A stretch of DNA of 64,000 nt. Origin: Planctomicrobium sp051466335 (GTDB lineage Bacteria; Planctomycetota; Planctomycetia; Planctomycetales; Planctomycetaceae). Each line of letters starts with the position of its first letter. Position 1 is the stretch's first letter. Shown here piece after piece: positions 1 to 9,331 of this stretch. A model generated the notes under the pieces. It was not told where the DNA came from. It saw only the letters and a list, made by a program, of their open reading frames with translations, and did no database searches. The DNA lies in the NCBI RefSeq assembly GCF_051466335.1, contig NZ_CP195793.1:682001-746000 (forward strand), written 5' to 3'. The position numbers were made by a program, and so were the translations under genes.

Positions 1-546
1 GTGCTCTTCTATCACGAAGCCCGGAATTTCGCTGAAATGCCTGCGGAGACGACGGAGCAGCTGAAAGCTTATGTCCAGCAAGGGAAGATTGGTGGATACG
101 GAGTCTCTACGTTTATCGATGAAGCCGGTCCGATTGCTTCGTTGGCGGAGACCTCTCCAGATTTTCTGTGGCAGGTAGGGATTCGTAAGCCGGGAGATTA
201 CTTCAACTCGCTTCCGGAGATGTCTACTGGCCCGTTTGGGGTCTTCGGCCTCATTGGAGGTCTTGCGCAGCCGGTGCATAAGCGTCTCAGTCTCTCTCCC
301 GTAAGGCTCTCTGAGTGGTCAGAGCGGTTGGGGCTGAATCTCCGGGATTTTGAGGACTTCTCTATCTCAACGCTTGCGGTCTCGAGCGTTCTTTATCCAG
401 AGTCGTTGATTATTTTTTCAACGACTCACCCGAAACGACTTAGTCAGACCCTTGGCTACTTGCAATCTCCGAAAGCATCCGAGGCGGAGTTCAAGGAATA
501 TGCTCAGTATTTGGCAACGTTGAGTGCAGGGGAGGCTGGGAAGTGA
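1..546 (+). CDS. Aldo/keto reductase, C-terminal part (cut by window start)
   Basis: The reading frame is open from the first base, so the true start lies upstream. The first residues (LFYHEARN) match the strand of the aldo/keto reductase barrel that carries the catalytic His, followed by the usual helix and the GKIGGYGVST strand. The N-terminal half with the catalytic Asp, Tyr and Lys would be outside the window. Members reduce or oxidise sugars and aldehydes with NAD(P)H in the cytoplasm. The stop overlaps the next gene's GTG start by four bases, so the two are translationally coupled. The family call is fairly sure; the substrate is unknown. Confidence 0.75.
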   Translation: MLFYHEARNFAEMPAETTEQLKAYVQQGKIGGYGVSTFIDEAGPIASLAETSPDFLWQVGIRKPGDYFNSLPEMSTGPFGVFGLIGGLAQPVHKRLSLSPVRLSEWSERLGLNLRDFEDFSISTLAVSSVLYPESLIIFSTTHPKRLSQTLGYLQSPKASEAEFKEYAQYLATLSAGEAGK

Positions 547-2105
547 AGATCAGCTTGCATCAGGTCGACGCGATAGATCCGATCCAATGTGATGTTTGCA
601 TCATTGGTGGGGGAATCGCTGGGCTCGTGTTGGCTCGGGCACTCATCCATCGCAAAATTCATGTCACGTTGCTGGAAGCTGGCGATCTTGTTCCCACTCA
701 GCAGAGCACTGATGTTTATCGAACAGTGCAGCATGTCGGGCGGTTTCATACCGGGACTCGTGAGGGACGATTTCGGGTTCTTGGTGGAAGCTCGACAAAG
801 TGGGGAGGGCAGCTTTTACCGTATCCGGACGAGGTCTTCGAGGATTGGTGCGTTCAGCCGGAAGAGGTCTACGGATTTATTCCCGAAATTGAATCGATTA
901 TGGGGTGTAATCATCACCCGTATGATCGAAGTTTCGCTGCGGAGTTTGCCCCGAAAGCACTTCTGGATGTTCCAGACTGGTGTCGTATCAGGCATTCTAA
1001 GTTTGCTCCGTTTTCGAACAGAAATCTCGCAAACACGATCGGACCTGAACTTGACGCTTCGCCCTTCTGTAAAATTTATTACAACGCCAACGCTGTTCGG
1101 ATGGACGGAACAGACGATCGTCGCGCTATCAGTCGAGTAATCTGCCGCGATTACGAACAGAGGGAAGTCGCGTTCGAAGCTAAGCAAGTTGTTTTGACAA
1201 CAGGGACGATCGAAGCCTCGCGGTTATTGTTGGCGTCTGATGAAACAGCTTGTGTTAACGCCAATCAACAGGTTGGACGGCATTTTCATGACCATCTGCG
1301 ATTTGTCGCTGGTCAGGTTGAAGACGCTGCGAATTCGACGAAATGGATTGAGGCGTTTGCTCCACGCTTTCTGCAGCAGACTCTGCATCCGGTGAAACTC
1401 GAAGTTGTGCCAGAGGTTGTTGCATCGAAACAGTGGTGCGATGTGATGTCGCATTTCACAATCGAAAGCGACGGGACGGCCATGGAGAAGGTTCGTCAAT
1501 GTCTTCGTCTTCGACAGCAGGGAAAACCGTATTTTTCTGAACTCGTGTCGTTGGTCGCCAGTCCGAGTAACGTTGTTGACGCGATGCGAGTCGTTTCCGA
1601 GGCCAAAATCCGTCATCGACGTGTTCCGCCGAAAGGAGGGCGCGTTGATATCAATATCGAAGTCGAGCAGGTGTCGACACCGGGGAATCGTATTGAGCTG
1701 ACCGAGAGGCGGGATTCTTTCGGAATGCCGACGGTGAAGCTGAACTGGAATATCAGCGATGTCGAGATTCGAACGATTTCTGAATTCTATGAGCTGTTGA
1801 AGTCAACATGGCGTCCCGCATGGGGAAATGTGAACTGGGAAGTGATGAATAATGGCTTGCCAATCGAGGACCGCTTCGTCGATGTCTATCACATGATGGG
1901 CGGGACAGTGATGGGGACTGACCCGGCGACGAGTGTGGTCGATTCCAATTTGAAGGTTCACGGTAAAGAGAATCTATTTGTAGCAAGTTGTTCAACATTT
2001 CCGAGCGGCGGTAGTTCAAATCCGACGCTAACCTTAATGTGCCTCTGCTTGCGGCTTGCGCAGCACCTTGCTCAGGGGCGAAATGAGATTAAGTTGGCAA
2101 ATTGA
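543..2105 (+). CDS. GMC-type FAD-dependent oxidoreductase
   Basis: The protein has 520 residues. Near residue 20 is a dinucleotide-binding site (IIGGGIAGLVLARAL) with an acidic end of the second strand (LLEAG). The C-terminal GMC signature is present: HMMGGTVMG, then SVVDSNLKVHG, and NLFVASCSTFPSGG followed by NPTLTL. GMC enzymes oxidise alcohol groups of sugars, cholines or sterols using FAD. There is no signal peptide, so it is probably cytoplasmic. It begins with GTG and overlaps the preceding aldo/keto reductase by four bases. Together with that gene and the sugar epimerase downstream it probably acts on a sugar or sugar nucleotide; the substrate is not evident. Confidence 0.8.
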   Translation: MKISLHQVDAIDPIQCDVCIIGGGIAGLVLARALIHRKIHVTLLEAGDLVPTQQSTDVYRTVQHVGRFHTGTREGRFRVLGGSSTKWGGQLLPYPDEVFEDWCVQPEEVYGFIPEIESIMGCNHHPYDRSFAAEFAPKALLDVPDWCRIRHSKFAPFSNRNLANTIGPELDASPFCKIYYNANAVRMDGTDDRRAISRVICRDYEQREVAFEAKQVVLTTGTIEASRLLLASDETACVNANQQVGRHFHDHLRFVAGQVEDAANSTKWIEAFAPRFLQQTLHPVKLEVVPEVVASKQWCDVMSHFTIESDGTAMEKVRQCLRLRQQGKPYFSELVSLVASPSNVVDAMRVVSEAKIRHRRVPPKGGRVDINIEVEQVSTPGNRIELTERRDSFGMPTVKLNWNISDVEIRTISEFYELLKSTWRPAWGNVNWEVMNNGLPIEDRFVDVYHMMGGTVMGTDPATSVVDSNLKVHGKENLFVASCSTFPSGGSSNPTLTLMCLCLRLAQHLAQGRNEIKLAN

Positions 2106-2207
2106 CGTTTTGAACCCTCTCAATTCGATTGATTCGATTCAGAACAGCAGAGCAGACGTTTCGGAAATTCACAAAGTGAATTTTACGGCGGCGATTGAGG
2201 AACTCCG

Positions 2208-3176
2208 ATGAAAGTGATAATCACTGGTGGCGCGGGCTTCATTGGAAGCCACATTGTCGATGCTATTCTGAGGAACGGCCACATTCCGTTCGTCATCGAT
2301 AACATGTCTTCTGGATCTCGAGACAACTTACCAGCCGGGGTCAAAGTTTACGAAGCGGACATCTGCGATCGGGATAGAATCGAGCAGATCTTCGCTGAGG
2401 TGAAGCCGGACGGCGTGAGTCATCAGGCGGCTCAGATGTCAGTTTCCCGTTCGGTCCGGGAACCACATTTCGACGCTGAAAATAACGTCATCGGTTTGAT
2501 TAACGTGTTGGATGCGGCAGTTCAGCACGGGGCCAAGCGGTTTGTGTTTGCTTCCTCCGGCGGAGTTCTTTACGGAGACGTCACTGCTCCTGCTAAGGAA
2601 GATGCTCCTGCAAACCCAATTTCACCCTATGGTATCACGAAATGGGTCGGCGAGAAGTACCTTCAGTTTTACGCCAATGAATACGGAATTGACGCTGTTG
2701 CTCTACGCTATGCCAATGTGTTTGGCGAGCGTCAGAATCCTCACGGTGAAGCAGGCGTTGTCGCAATTTTTTCCGAACTGATGCTCAACGGCAAACAGGC
2801 GAAAATCAACGGTGACGGGCGATTTGATCGTGATTACGTCCACGTGTCTGACGTGGCCGCCGCGAACTTCCTGAGTCTGACTGCCCCTTTGAAGCAGAAG
2901 TTTCAGGCGTTTAATATCGGGACAGGCGTTAAGACTGACGTAAATCAGTTGGCCTCGAAGATTCGACAAGAGTGCATCAGGCTGTTAGCTGAAGCGAAGT
3001 CAGAAGTCGTCGTTCCGGAGCCGATTCATGGGCCGGATCGCCCTGGTGATCTTCGTTCCAATTTCTTGGACGCATCGATGATCGGGGAAACCTTCGGATG
3101 GAAGCCGACCATTCAGGTTGAAGAAGGGTTGGAAAAAACTGTTCAGTGGTTCGCGAACCGGGTTCTCACGAAATGA
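2208..3176 (+). CDS. NAD-dependent epimerase/dehydratase (UDP-glucose 4-epimerase type)
   Basis: This is a 322-residue short-chain dehydrogenase of the extended type. The N-terminal Rossmann motif is GGAGFIGSHIVDAIL, and the catalytic Tyr and Lys lie in SPYGITKWVGEKYL, with the Ser in FASSGGVLYG. The length fits GalE-like nucleotide-sugar epimerases, which interconvert sugars through a 4-keto intermediate with bound NAD. A GAGG ribosome-binding site at about 2197 precedes the ATG by a short spacer. It sits inside the glycan island between the GMC oxidoreductase and the ligase-like membrane protein, so it probably makes a sugar donor. The exact substrate cannot be read from sequence. Confidence 0.85.
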   Translation: MKVIITGGAGFIGSHIVDAILRNGHIPFVIDNMSSGSRDNLPAGVKVYEADICDRDRIEQIFAEVKPDGVSHQAAQMSVSRSVREPHFDAENNVIGLINVLDAAVQHGAKRFVFASSGGVLYGDVTAPAKEDAPANPISPYGITKWVGEKYLQFYANEYGIDAVALRYANVFGERQNPHGEAGVVAIFSELMLNGKQAKINGDGRFDRDYVHVSDVAAANFLSLTAPLKQKFQAFNIGTGVKTDVNQLASKIRQECIRLLAEAKSEVVVPEPIHGPDRPGDLRSNFLDASMIGETFGWKPTIQVEEGLEKTVQWFANRVLTK

Positions 3177-3217
3177 CCGAATAGGACCGACTATCGAGGG
3201 ATTTCAGATCCAATTGC

Positions 3218-4603
3218 TTGGTGTGCCTATTCGCAAGCAAGCGTCATGAGCACCTGGGAAAGGAGTCAAAAATTTACGCTTTATGGATTTGTGTTTTTGC
3301 GACTCTGTTCGTAGGGGCGATTGCATTCGTGCGATATGGAGCAGCAACGGCCTTGGGCATTGCAGTTGTTCTCTCGTTCGCTATTCCAACCTGGATTGAA
3401 GTTCCCGTTTTTGGTCTGCCAATGACTGCGCAGACGATTGTCGCCATCTTGGCACTGTTGGCTTTTGTTGTCACTTCACCTCGCGAGTTGCTGACGCCAC
3501 TGACGATGTTGGATTTTCTCGTCGCTGGAATGGTGGGAATTCACTTCGCTTCTGATTTTCATCACGGATCCACTCCCTTGGTGGCTGGCTTGCTGGCCTA
3601 TGGAGAATGGGTACTACCGTATGTCGCAGGGCGGTTTGCAGTCAGGTCCGAGAACGCAATTGAACCGATCGCCATGTGTGTTTGCGGCGTGCTGGTTCTT
3701 TTGGGAGTCGGTGGCCTCATTGAGATGATCGCGAAGATCAACCCGTGGGAGAGCTTGTTCGGAAATCGACCAGTGGAAGGGTTTATTCGTGAAGCGAGTC
3801 GTTTCGGATTCAAAAGATCTTTCGGTCCCACGACGCATCCAATTTACTTCGGGACGCTGATTTTGATTCTCACTCCTTGGCCGATTTCGTTTCTCTTTTG
3901 GGCCAGAAATGCTTCACAACGCACACTGGCAGTTGTCTATGCGGTTGCCTCACTTGGGATCTTCACAACATTGTCGCGAGGCCCGGTGGTCGGATGGGCA
4001 GCATTTTATGGTGTGATTCCAACCGTCTGGGTGAAATGGTATCGTTGGGTTCTGGGTATTGGGGCGTTGGTGTTAGTGATAGGTGTTGCAGCGAACTTTT
4101 CCAGCGTCTCGAAGCTTTTAGACGAATGGGGTGGCGAAAAGAGCCGCATGACCGAGTACACGCTCGATGGTGAGAAGATTGAAATTAGTACGTTTCGTAA
4201 TCGAATAGTACTTCTACAAGTGTTCTGGCCTGCAATGAGCGAAGCAGGGTTTTTGGGTTACGGTTCCAAGGCAATGCTCACCTTTCCGCCGGATGTCCCT
4301 TACCTGCCTGCGGATGAACGAGCGCGTGAGTCGTTAAGGTATGTCGACAACGCTTTCGTGTTTTATGTGCTCAGATTTGGGTGGGGCGGTGCTGCAGTCT
4401 TCACAATTTTAATGCTCGCCGCGATCTTCACTGCGGTGTACATGTCGTGGGATCGCTCGATTGGAGTCTTCACTGGAGCAGCGGCATCGATGATTGTAGC
4501 GATGGGAATCTCGCTGTTATCCGTTTGGTTTAGTTACGACTTTGGATTTGAGCTTCTGTGGACGTATGGAATCCTCGCGGGACTTGCATCGAGTCGATGT
4601 TGA
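3218..4603 (+). CDS. O-antigen ligase/polymerase-like polytopic membrane protein
   Basis: The 461-residue protein consists mostly of hydrophobic segments (about ten to twelve), interrupted by a long soluble loop near residues 290-385. That loop is followed by a VDNAFVFYVLRFGWGG stretch, an arrangement typical of the Wzy/WaaL O-antigen ligase superfamily. Such proteins join lipid-linked glycans in the periplasmic face of the membrane. The start is uncertain: TTG at 3218 or GTG at 3221, with no clear ribosome-binding site. Its neighbours are nucleotide-sugar enzymes, which supports a glycan role. No glycosyltransferase lies next to it, so polymerase and ligase functions cannot be separated. Confidence 0.7.
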   Translation: MVCLFASKRHEHLGKESKIYALWICVFATLFVGAIAFVRYGAATALGIAVVLSFAIPTWIEVPVFGLPMTAQTIVAILALLAFVVTSPRELLTPLTMLDFLVAGMVGIHFASDFHHGSTPLVAGLLAYGEWVLPYVAGRFAVRSENAIEPIAMCVCGVLVLLGVGGLIEMIAKINPWESLFGNRPVEGFIREASRFGFKRSFGPTTHPIYFGTLILILTPWPISFLFWARNASQRTLAVVYAVASLGIFTTLSRGPVVGWAAFYGVIPTVWVKWYRWVLGIGALVLVIGVAANFSSVSKLLDEWGGEKSRMTEYTLDGEKIEISTFRNRIVLLQVFWPAMSEAGFLGYGSKAMLTFPPDVPYLPADERARESLRYVDNAFVFYVLRFGWGGAAVFTILMLAAIFTAVYMSWDRSIGVFTGAAASMIVAMGISLLSVWFSYDFGFELLWTYGILAGLASSRC

Positions 4604-4717
4604 TATCCAAGTGCGAGCATTGGGACTGACACGATCGCGACGAATAGACACATAAGTCGAAATGAGTCTGCGGTTCAACGAACTTTTATGATAATCCGGA
4701 ACGAAAAGGGGAATGTC

Positions 4718-5332
4718 ATGTATCATGAGCGGTATATTGAAAGTCTCGCATCCTCTCTTCGGAACACAGAGGTCAGCGTTTTTGATAAAGCTGTCAGCTT
4801 TGAAGAGGGAGTTGAATCGGCACTTTCGATCCTTCGAAATTTACAGAAATCCAACGGTAAGCAGCACATTGTTGGCAATGGTGCAAGCGCGGCTTTCTCC
4901 GAGCATATGGCTTTGGACTGGACCAAGAATGGGGGGGTCGCGACGACTTCCCCGTCGAGTTGGGTGCTGATTTCGGCGTTGGCAAACGATTTAGGTTTTG
5001 AAAATGCTTTCTCCACTTACGTGGATCGATATTCACATCCCGGTGATCTTCTCGTCACGATCAGCAGTTCGGGGAATTCCCTGAATGTGTTAAATGCCAT
5101 TGACGCCGCCCGCACGATGGGTTGTCAGGTGATTACTCTTTCTGGTTTGAAAGAGGACAACAAGAGCCGTACTCGCGGAGATGTGAACTTCTATGTTCCA
5201 GCGAAAACGTACGGGATCGTCGAGTGTGCGCATCAAGTGTTGCTGCATTTGCTATTGGATGCGTTCATGGGAATTGAAGAGTGGAAGCGAGATGTTTGTC
5301 AGGATATGAACATCAAGTCGTTCCAGCTCTAA
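4718..5332 (+). CDS. SIS-domain phosphosugar isomerase (GmhA/DiaA-like)
   Basis: The protein is about 204 residues with a single SIS domain. The phosphosugar-binding features VGNGASAAFSEHMALD and LLVTISSSGNSLNVLNAI resemble sedoheptulose-7-phosphate isomerase and DiaA. I chose the ATG at 4718 because AAAAGGGG (4704-4711) lies six bases before it; an earlier in-frame ATG at 4688 has no such site. GmhA would start heptose synthesis for surface glycans, but no heptokinase or heptose-phosphatase is in the window. Function is therefore assigned only to family level. Location in the glycan island supports a nucleotide-sugar role. Confidence 0.75.
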   Translation: MYHERYIESLASSLRNTEVSVFDKAVSFEEGVESALSILRNLQKSNGKQHIVGNGASAAFSEHMALDWTKNGGVATTSPSSWVLISALANDLGFENAFSTYVDRYSHPGDLLVTISSSGNSLNVLNAIDAARTMGCQVITLSGLKEDNKSRTRGDVNFYVPAKTYGIVECAHQVLLHLLLDAFMGIEEWKRDVCQDMNIKSFQL

Positions 5333-5495
5333 CCCAGAAACCGAATTGAAAATCTGACAAGCTGCCTGAACGTCGTCGGTCGAAGTTTTCAGCGCTTCAT
5401 CCGGCTCTTGCCCCTCATTCTTGTTAATGCGACCGCAGGTCGATGAGAATTTGTGAGGGTGTTGTTTTTGCGTTCGAATCTTTGTGAAATTTGAC

Positions 5496-6359
5496 ATGAG
5501 CATAATTGGGCTGTGCCGTTTTTACTTTATCCATGAGACTCCCGCAGACGTGCAATGCGGAATTGTTGTGGATGAGACACTTCATGTCATACCTCAGGTT
5601 GACTTTGCTGGTTTGACACTGACTCGGATCTGCGATTCTGAATCACCCATTGATACCGCTAAGGGACTTGCTGAGAGGTGCGAGAAGAGGCTCCCTCTCT
5701 CGTCGCAGGAAATCGCTTGGCTAAGTCCGTTTGAACGCCAGGAAGTCTGGGGAACAGGGATGACTTATCATAAGGATGTTGATCCAAGCCAAAGCGGGCT
5801 CTCTTTGTACGATCAATCGTATCTCTCGGATCGTCCTTTTTTCTTCTTCAAGTCTAGTGGGCACGCAACTGCGGGCTCTGGAGGAGTTGTTCGCGTTCGT
5901 CCAGACAGTTCCAACACGATTTCAGAGCCGGAATTGACAGTGGTGATCTCCAGTAAGAATCAGATCGTTGGTTACACCATCGGAAGTGACGTGACAGCAA
6001 GGGATATTGAGTGGAAGAACCCGCTTTATCAATCACTGTCTAAGAGTTACGACGGTTGCTGTGCCGCTGGACCTTGGATTCGTTTGTGCAGCTTTGAGGA
6101 TCTTCGCAATTCCACCATACGGACGCGACAGGTGCGCGGGACTGAGGTCGTTTTTCAGGGCGAAACAAACCTGTCGAAGATGGTGAAGTCACCAGAAGTC
6201 ATCGCCGACTGGTTCCTGAAAGGTGGAAGTCGAACTTATGGCTCAGCAATTCTTACCGGAAACGGTGTTGCGTTCCCAACTGATCTGACACTTCTTCCAG
6301 GGGATCTGATTGTTCACGAAATTGAGGGTCTTGGAATTCAGGAAACGAAAGTCGTCTAA
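5496..6359 (+). CDS. Fumarylacetoacetate hydrolase-fold protein, AraD1-like
   Basis: About 287 residues from the ATG at 5496 (an in-frame GTG lies at 5484). The core motifs are EVWGTGMTYHKD, RPFFFFK, DSSNTISEPELTVV and SDVTARDIEWKNPLYQ. These follow the order seen in AraD1-type members of the FAH family, which include 2-dehydro-3-deoxy-pentonate dehydratases. The acidic metal ligands expected in the EPEL motif and in the SDV segment are present. It would act in the cytoplasm on a keto-deoxy sugar acid. A strong terminator follows at 6414-6453, ending the run that begins with the aldo/keto reductase. Substrate and direction remain inference. Confidence 0.75.
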   Translation: MSIIGLCRFYFIHETPADVQCGIVVDETLHVIPQVDFAGLTLTRICDSESPIDTAKGLAERCEKRLPLSSQEIAWLSPFERQEVWGTGMTYHKDVDPSQSGLSLYDQSYLSDRPFFFFKSSGHATAGSGGVVRVRPDSSNTISEPELTVVISSKNQIVGYTIGSDVTARDIEWKNPLYQSLSKSYDGCCAAGPWIRLCSFEDLRNSTIRTRQVRGTEVVFQGETNLSKMVKSPEVIADWFLKGGSRTYGSAILTGNGVAFPTDLTLLPGDLIVHEIEGLGIQETKVV

Positions 6360-6413
6360 CGCCTTTTCTGGAGATTTGGGAGTTCGGACGGAATCCCAAT
6401 GGTCGACTTCGTG

Positions 6414-6453
6414 CGAAGCCGGTTTTCTGAGATACCGGCTTCGTTTTTCTTTT
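6414..6453 (+). terminator. Intrinsic terminator after the AraD1-like gene
   Basis: A perfect 10-bp stem, CGAAGCCGGT (6414-6423) with ACCGGCTTCG (6434-6443), encloses a 10-base loop. It is followed directly by the T-rich tract TTTTTCTTTT (6444-6453). This is a textbook factor-independent terminator for rightward transcription, and it separates the 543-6359 genes from gmd. Confidence 0.9.
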
Positions 6454-6767
6454 CAATAGCTCATTCCTGAATGGCGTCATTCCGAAGTGGAATTTTCAAA
6501 AGGACTGAGATGGCCTGTGGATTCGAACTTCGGGTAGAAATGCCTATGATGTTGAGGTTTCGTCAGTTGTTTGAGATCCGGGGCGGTGATTCTGTACAGA
6601 TCTGGGAATTCTGAGATCGGTGTCGATGCATCATTGACTTGCGAACAGCTTGCTTCCAGGGTGGTCATCGGCCTTTCGAAGCTGTCCGTCGTATCAGAGA
6701 GATACTGAACTGATTCTGGTTGAGAACGTAAGAGGTCTGTGGTTCATGAGGACCCGGGAGCGAGTCT
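6454..6767. other. Gene-free spacer before gmd
   Basis: This is the rest of the 408-base gap between the AraD1-like gene and gmd, after the terminator. It must contain the gmd promoter. I see no convincing -35/-10 pair, riboswitch or coding region in it. The GGGAG just before the GTG start of gmd is a usable ribosome-binding site. Confidence 0.5.
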
Positions 6768-7856
6768 GTGCGTAAAAAAGCATTCATTACAGGAATTACA
6801 GGACAGGATGGGGCATATCTGGCTGAGTTCCTCCTCAAAAAGGGTTACGAAGTTCACGGACTCCGTCGCCGCGTTTCGACCTTCAACACTGACCGAATTG
6901 ACCACCTCTACAAAGACGCGACTGTTGACCATCGCTCTTTTCACTTGCATTATGGCGATCTGACTGATGCCACAAATCTGATTCGAATCGTTCAGCAGGT
7001 GCAACCAGACGAGATCTATAATCTGGGGGCACAAAGCCACGTCGCTGTCTCTTTTGAATGTCCCGAATATACCGCTAACTGCGATGCTCTTGGTCCGCTG
7101 CGATTGTTGGAAGCGATTCGGATTTTAGGGCTGGAGAAGAAGACTCGTTTCTATCAGGCGTCGACTTCGGAGCTTTACGGTCTGGTGCAGACCGTTCCTC
7201 AGAACGAGCAAACTCCTTTTCATCCGCGTTCACCCTACGGGGTCGCGAAGCTCTATGCATACTGGATTGTGAAGAACTATCGAGAGTCGTACGGGATGTT
7301 TGCATGCAATGGGATTCTCTTTAACCACGAGTCCCCGATTCGTGGAGAGACTTTCGTAACCCGTAAAATCACTCGCGCACTGGCCCGAATCAAGTTGGGA
7401 ATTCAGTCCGTATTGACCTTGGGCAACATGGACGCGAAACGCGATTGGGGGCATGCCCGCGATTACGTCGAAATGCAATGGGCGATGCTTCAAATGGACG
7501 AGCCTGAAGACCTCGTTTTCGCGACTGGCCAACAGGAAACGGTACGTCGTTTTGTTGAAATCGCCGCAGCCTGTCTCGGCATGAACATTGCCTGGGAAGG
7601 AGTTGGCGTTGACGAAAAGGGAGTTGATCAAAACACCGGTAAAACAATCGTGCAGATCGATCCTCGTTACATTCGCCCAGCTGAAGTCGATACACTTCTG
7701 GGAGATTCTTCGCGTGCTCGTGAAAAACTGGGGTGGAAACCGAAGATATCCTTTGATGAATTAGTCAGGGAGATGGTCGAGGCCGATCTCGAATTGGCGA
7801 AACGGGATGACCTTGTCAAGCAGGCAGGATTTAAAGCGTTCGATTTTTTTGAGTGA
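6768..7856 (+). CDS. gmd: GDP-mannose 4,6-dehydratase
   Basis: The 362-residue protein starts with GTG. It has the family's N-terminal TGITGQDGAYLAEFLLKKGYEVHG motif in two parts (nucleotide loop and second strand), YNLGAQSHVAVSFE, the active-site ASTSELYG, and the catalytic YGVAK. NHESPIRGETFVTRKITR is diagnostic of GDP-mannose dehydratases. The enzyme converts GDP-D-mannose to GDP-4-keto-6-deoxymannose, the precursor of GDP-fucose, GDP-rhamnose or perosamine. No GDP-fucose synthase or aminotransferase lies nearby. A paralogue on the opposite strand ends 50 bases downstream. Confidence 0.92.
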   Translation: MRKKAFITGITGQDGAYLAEFLLKKGYEVHGLRRRVSTFNTDRIDHLYKDATVDHRSFHLHYGDLTDATNLIRIVQQVQPDEIYNLGAQSHVAVSFECPEYTANCDALGPLRLLEAIRILGLEKKTRFYQASTSELYGLVQTVPQNEQTPFHPRSPYGVAKLYAYWIVKNYRESYGMFACNGILFNHESPIRGETFVTRKITRALARIKLGIQSVLTLGNMDAKRDWGHARDYVEMQWAMLQMDEPEDLVFATGQQETVRRFVEIAAACLGMNIAWEGVGVDEKGVDQNTGKTIVQIDPRYIRPAEVDTLLGDSSRAREKLGWKPKISFDELVREMVEADLELAKRDDLVKQAGFKAFDFFE

Positions 7857-7906
7857 TTCAGTCATCGCAATTGTCGGTTCCAGCGAATCGGACTCTGGGA
7901 TTGAAC

Positions 7907-8980
7907 TCACTCTTTTATCTTCAACTCTGCTTGCGCCAACTCCATATCATGGTGAGTCATCATTTGAACGAGTTCTTTGAAACCGACCTGAGGGGTCCAG
8001 CTTAAATCCGTATTCGCTTTTGCTGGGTCTCCACAGGCAGCGTTTCGTTCGAAAGGGCGAAAGTGCTGTGAATCAATTTTGATGACCACTCTTCCCTGCG
8101 GGTCAACAGCCACTTCGTTGATGCCTGAGCCGCTCCATGTAATCGGGAGTCCGGCGTGAGCGAAGGCGAGTTCACAAAACTCCCGGAGCGAATGAGTTTT
8201 TCCAGTCGCGATGATGTAGTTCTCAGCTTTTTCGGTCTGAAGCATTCTCCAGAGAGCTTCGACGTAATCACCGGCGAATCCCCAGTCTCGACAAACGTCG
8301 AGGTTTCCCAATGATAAGTATTCCTGCTGATTGGTGAGAATGCGACCGATGGCACGAGTCACCTTGCGTGTGACAAATGCTTCCCCTCGACGTGGAGATT
8401 CGTGGTTGTACAAGATTCCACTGGCGGCAAACATGTCATAAGCTTCGCGGTAATTCATCACCGCGAAGTAGGCGTATGCTTTGGCGATTCCGTACGGGTT
8501 GTAAGGGTGAATGGGGGATTGCTCTGTTTGGCGCCCCTGTGTCGTCTTTCCGAAAATTTCGGCTGACGATGCTTCGACGAAGCGAGTGGGGAGTCGAAGT
8601 GTCCGAATCGCCTCGAGAAGTCGGACTGTGCCGAGTCCAGTGACATTACCGGTATGTTCTGGGGCGTGAATAGATTTCTGGACATGGGATTGTGCACCGA
8701 GATGGTAAAGTTCATCCGGTCGAGTCGTCTCGAGGACTGAAGCGAGCGAATGAGTGTTGCATAAATCGCCCAAAATGAGGCGAAGCAAGGTTCTGTTGGG
8801 GCCAGTTTGCTTCAGTAAGTGGCTGATTCGCGTTGTTTGCGATTCTGCCCGCACCATCCCCCAGACCTCGTACCCTTTACTCAGAAGCAGTTCTGCAAGA
8901 TAAGAGCCATCCTGACCGGTGACACCAGTGATCAGGGCTCTTTTCGAAGAAGTGCTTTGAGTCGCTGTCAGATTGATCAT
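7907..8980 (-). CDS. GDP-mannose 4,6-dehydratase paralogue
   Basis: The 357-residue protein is clearly a homologue of the neighbouring convergent gmd. It shares TGVTGQDGSYLAELLLSKG, YHLGAQSHVQKS, YGIAKAYAYF and NHESPRRGEAFVTRKVTR. It differs at the active-site segment, ASSAEIFG instead of ASTSELYG, so the catalytic Thr position is Ser. It may be a second dehydratase or a GDP-sugar-modifying relative. The two genes converge with a 50-base gap and no clear terminator. They are divergent enough in sequence to be an old duplication rather than a recent one. Both act on cytoplasmic GDP-sugars. Confidence 0.85.
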   Translation of the reverse strand: MINLTATQSTSSKRALITGVTGQDGSYLAELLLSKGYEVWGMVRAESQTTRISHLLKQTGPNRTLLRLILGDLCNTHSLASVLETTRPDELYHLGAQSHVQKSIHAPEHTGNVTGLGTVRLLEAIRTLRLPTRFVEASSAEIFGKTTQGRQTEQSPIHPYNPYGIAKAYAYFAVMNYREAYDMFAASGILYNHESPRRGEAFVTRKVTRAIGRILTNQQEYLSLGNLDVCRDWGFAGDYVEALWRMLQTEKAENYIIATGKTHSLREFCELAFAHAGLPITWSGSGINEVAVDPQGRVVIKIDSQHFRPFERNAACGDPAKANTDLSWTPQVGFKELVQMMTHHDMELAQAELKIKE

Positions 8981-9331
8981 GAAGGTCGGACAAGTTTAAG
9001 TTCGTGCTGGTTGACCCACGGTCATTGCGTATGGTCACACGAGTATCACGCGGTTGATGGATGGGTGCAAGTAGCCTTCATTGTTCAGTTGAACAGGCGG
9101 TGTCGATACGAAGTGTTTTGTGGTGCTTTGCTTTCAGCAGGACCGATAACATTGCGTTTTTTGTTTTCGTTCAGTGCGGGGATCGCCCGGGGAATGACCG
9201 GGACCGTTGGTGACTGTTCTCGTGTCCCTATTCACTTCTGTCACATCCTCTGAGAGGGGGAATCACGCTGTTGTTCCGGGATTGACGTTTACCGTCTATA
9301 CTCGCTGGTTCGAACGAGATGCTCGCGGCCG
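8981..9331. other. Divergent intergenic region between the gmd paralogue and mutL-like gene
   Basis: This 351-base gap must carry promoters for both flanking genes. TTGACG (9282-9287) and TATACT (9297-9302) look like -35 and -10 boxes, but only nine bases separate them, so they cannot form one sigma-70 promoter. No gene or structured RNA was recognised. Confidence 0.4.

Noticed and set aside
9282..9302. TTGACG and TATACT as a promoter for the mutL-like gene
   Set aside because: Only nine bases separate the boxes, too few for a sigma-70 promoter.
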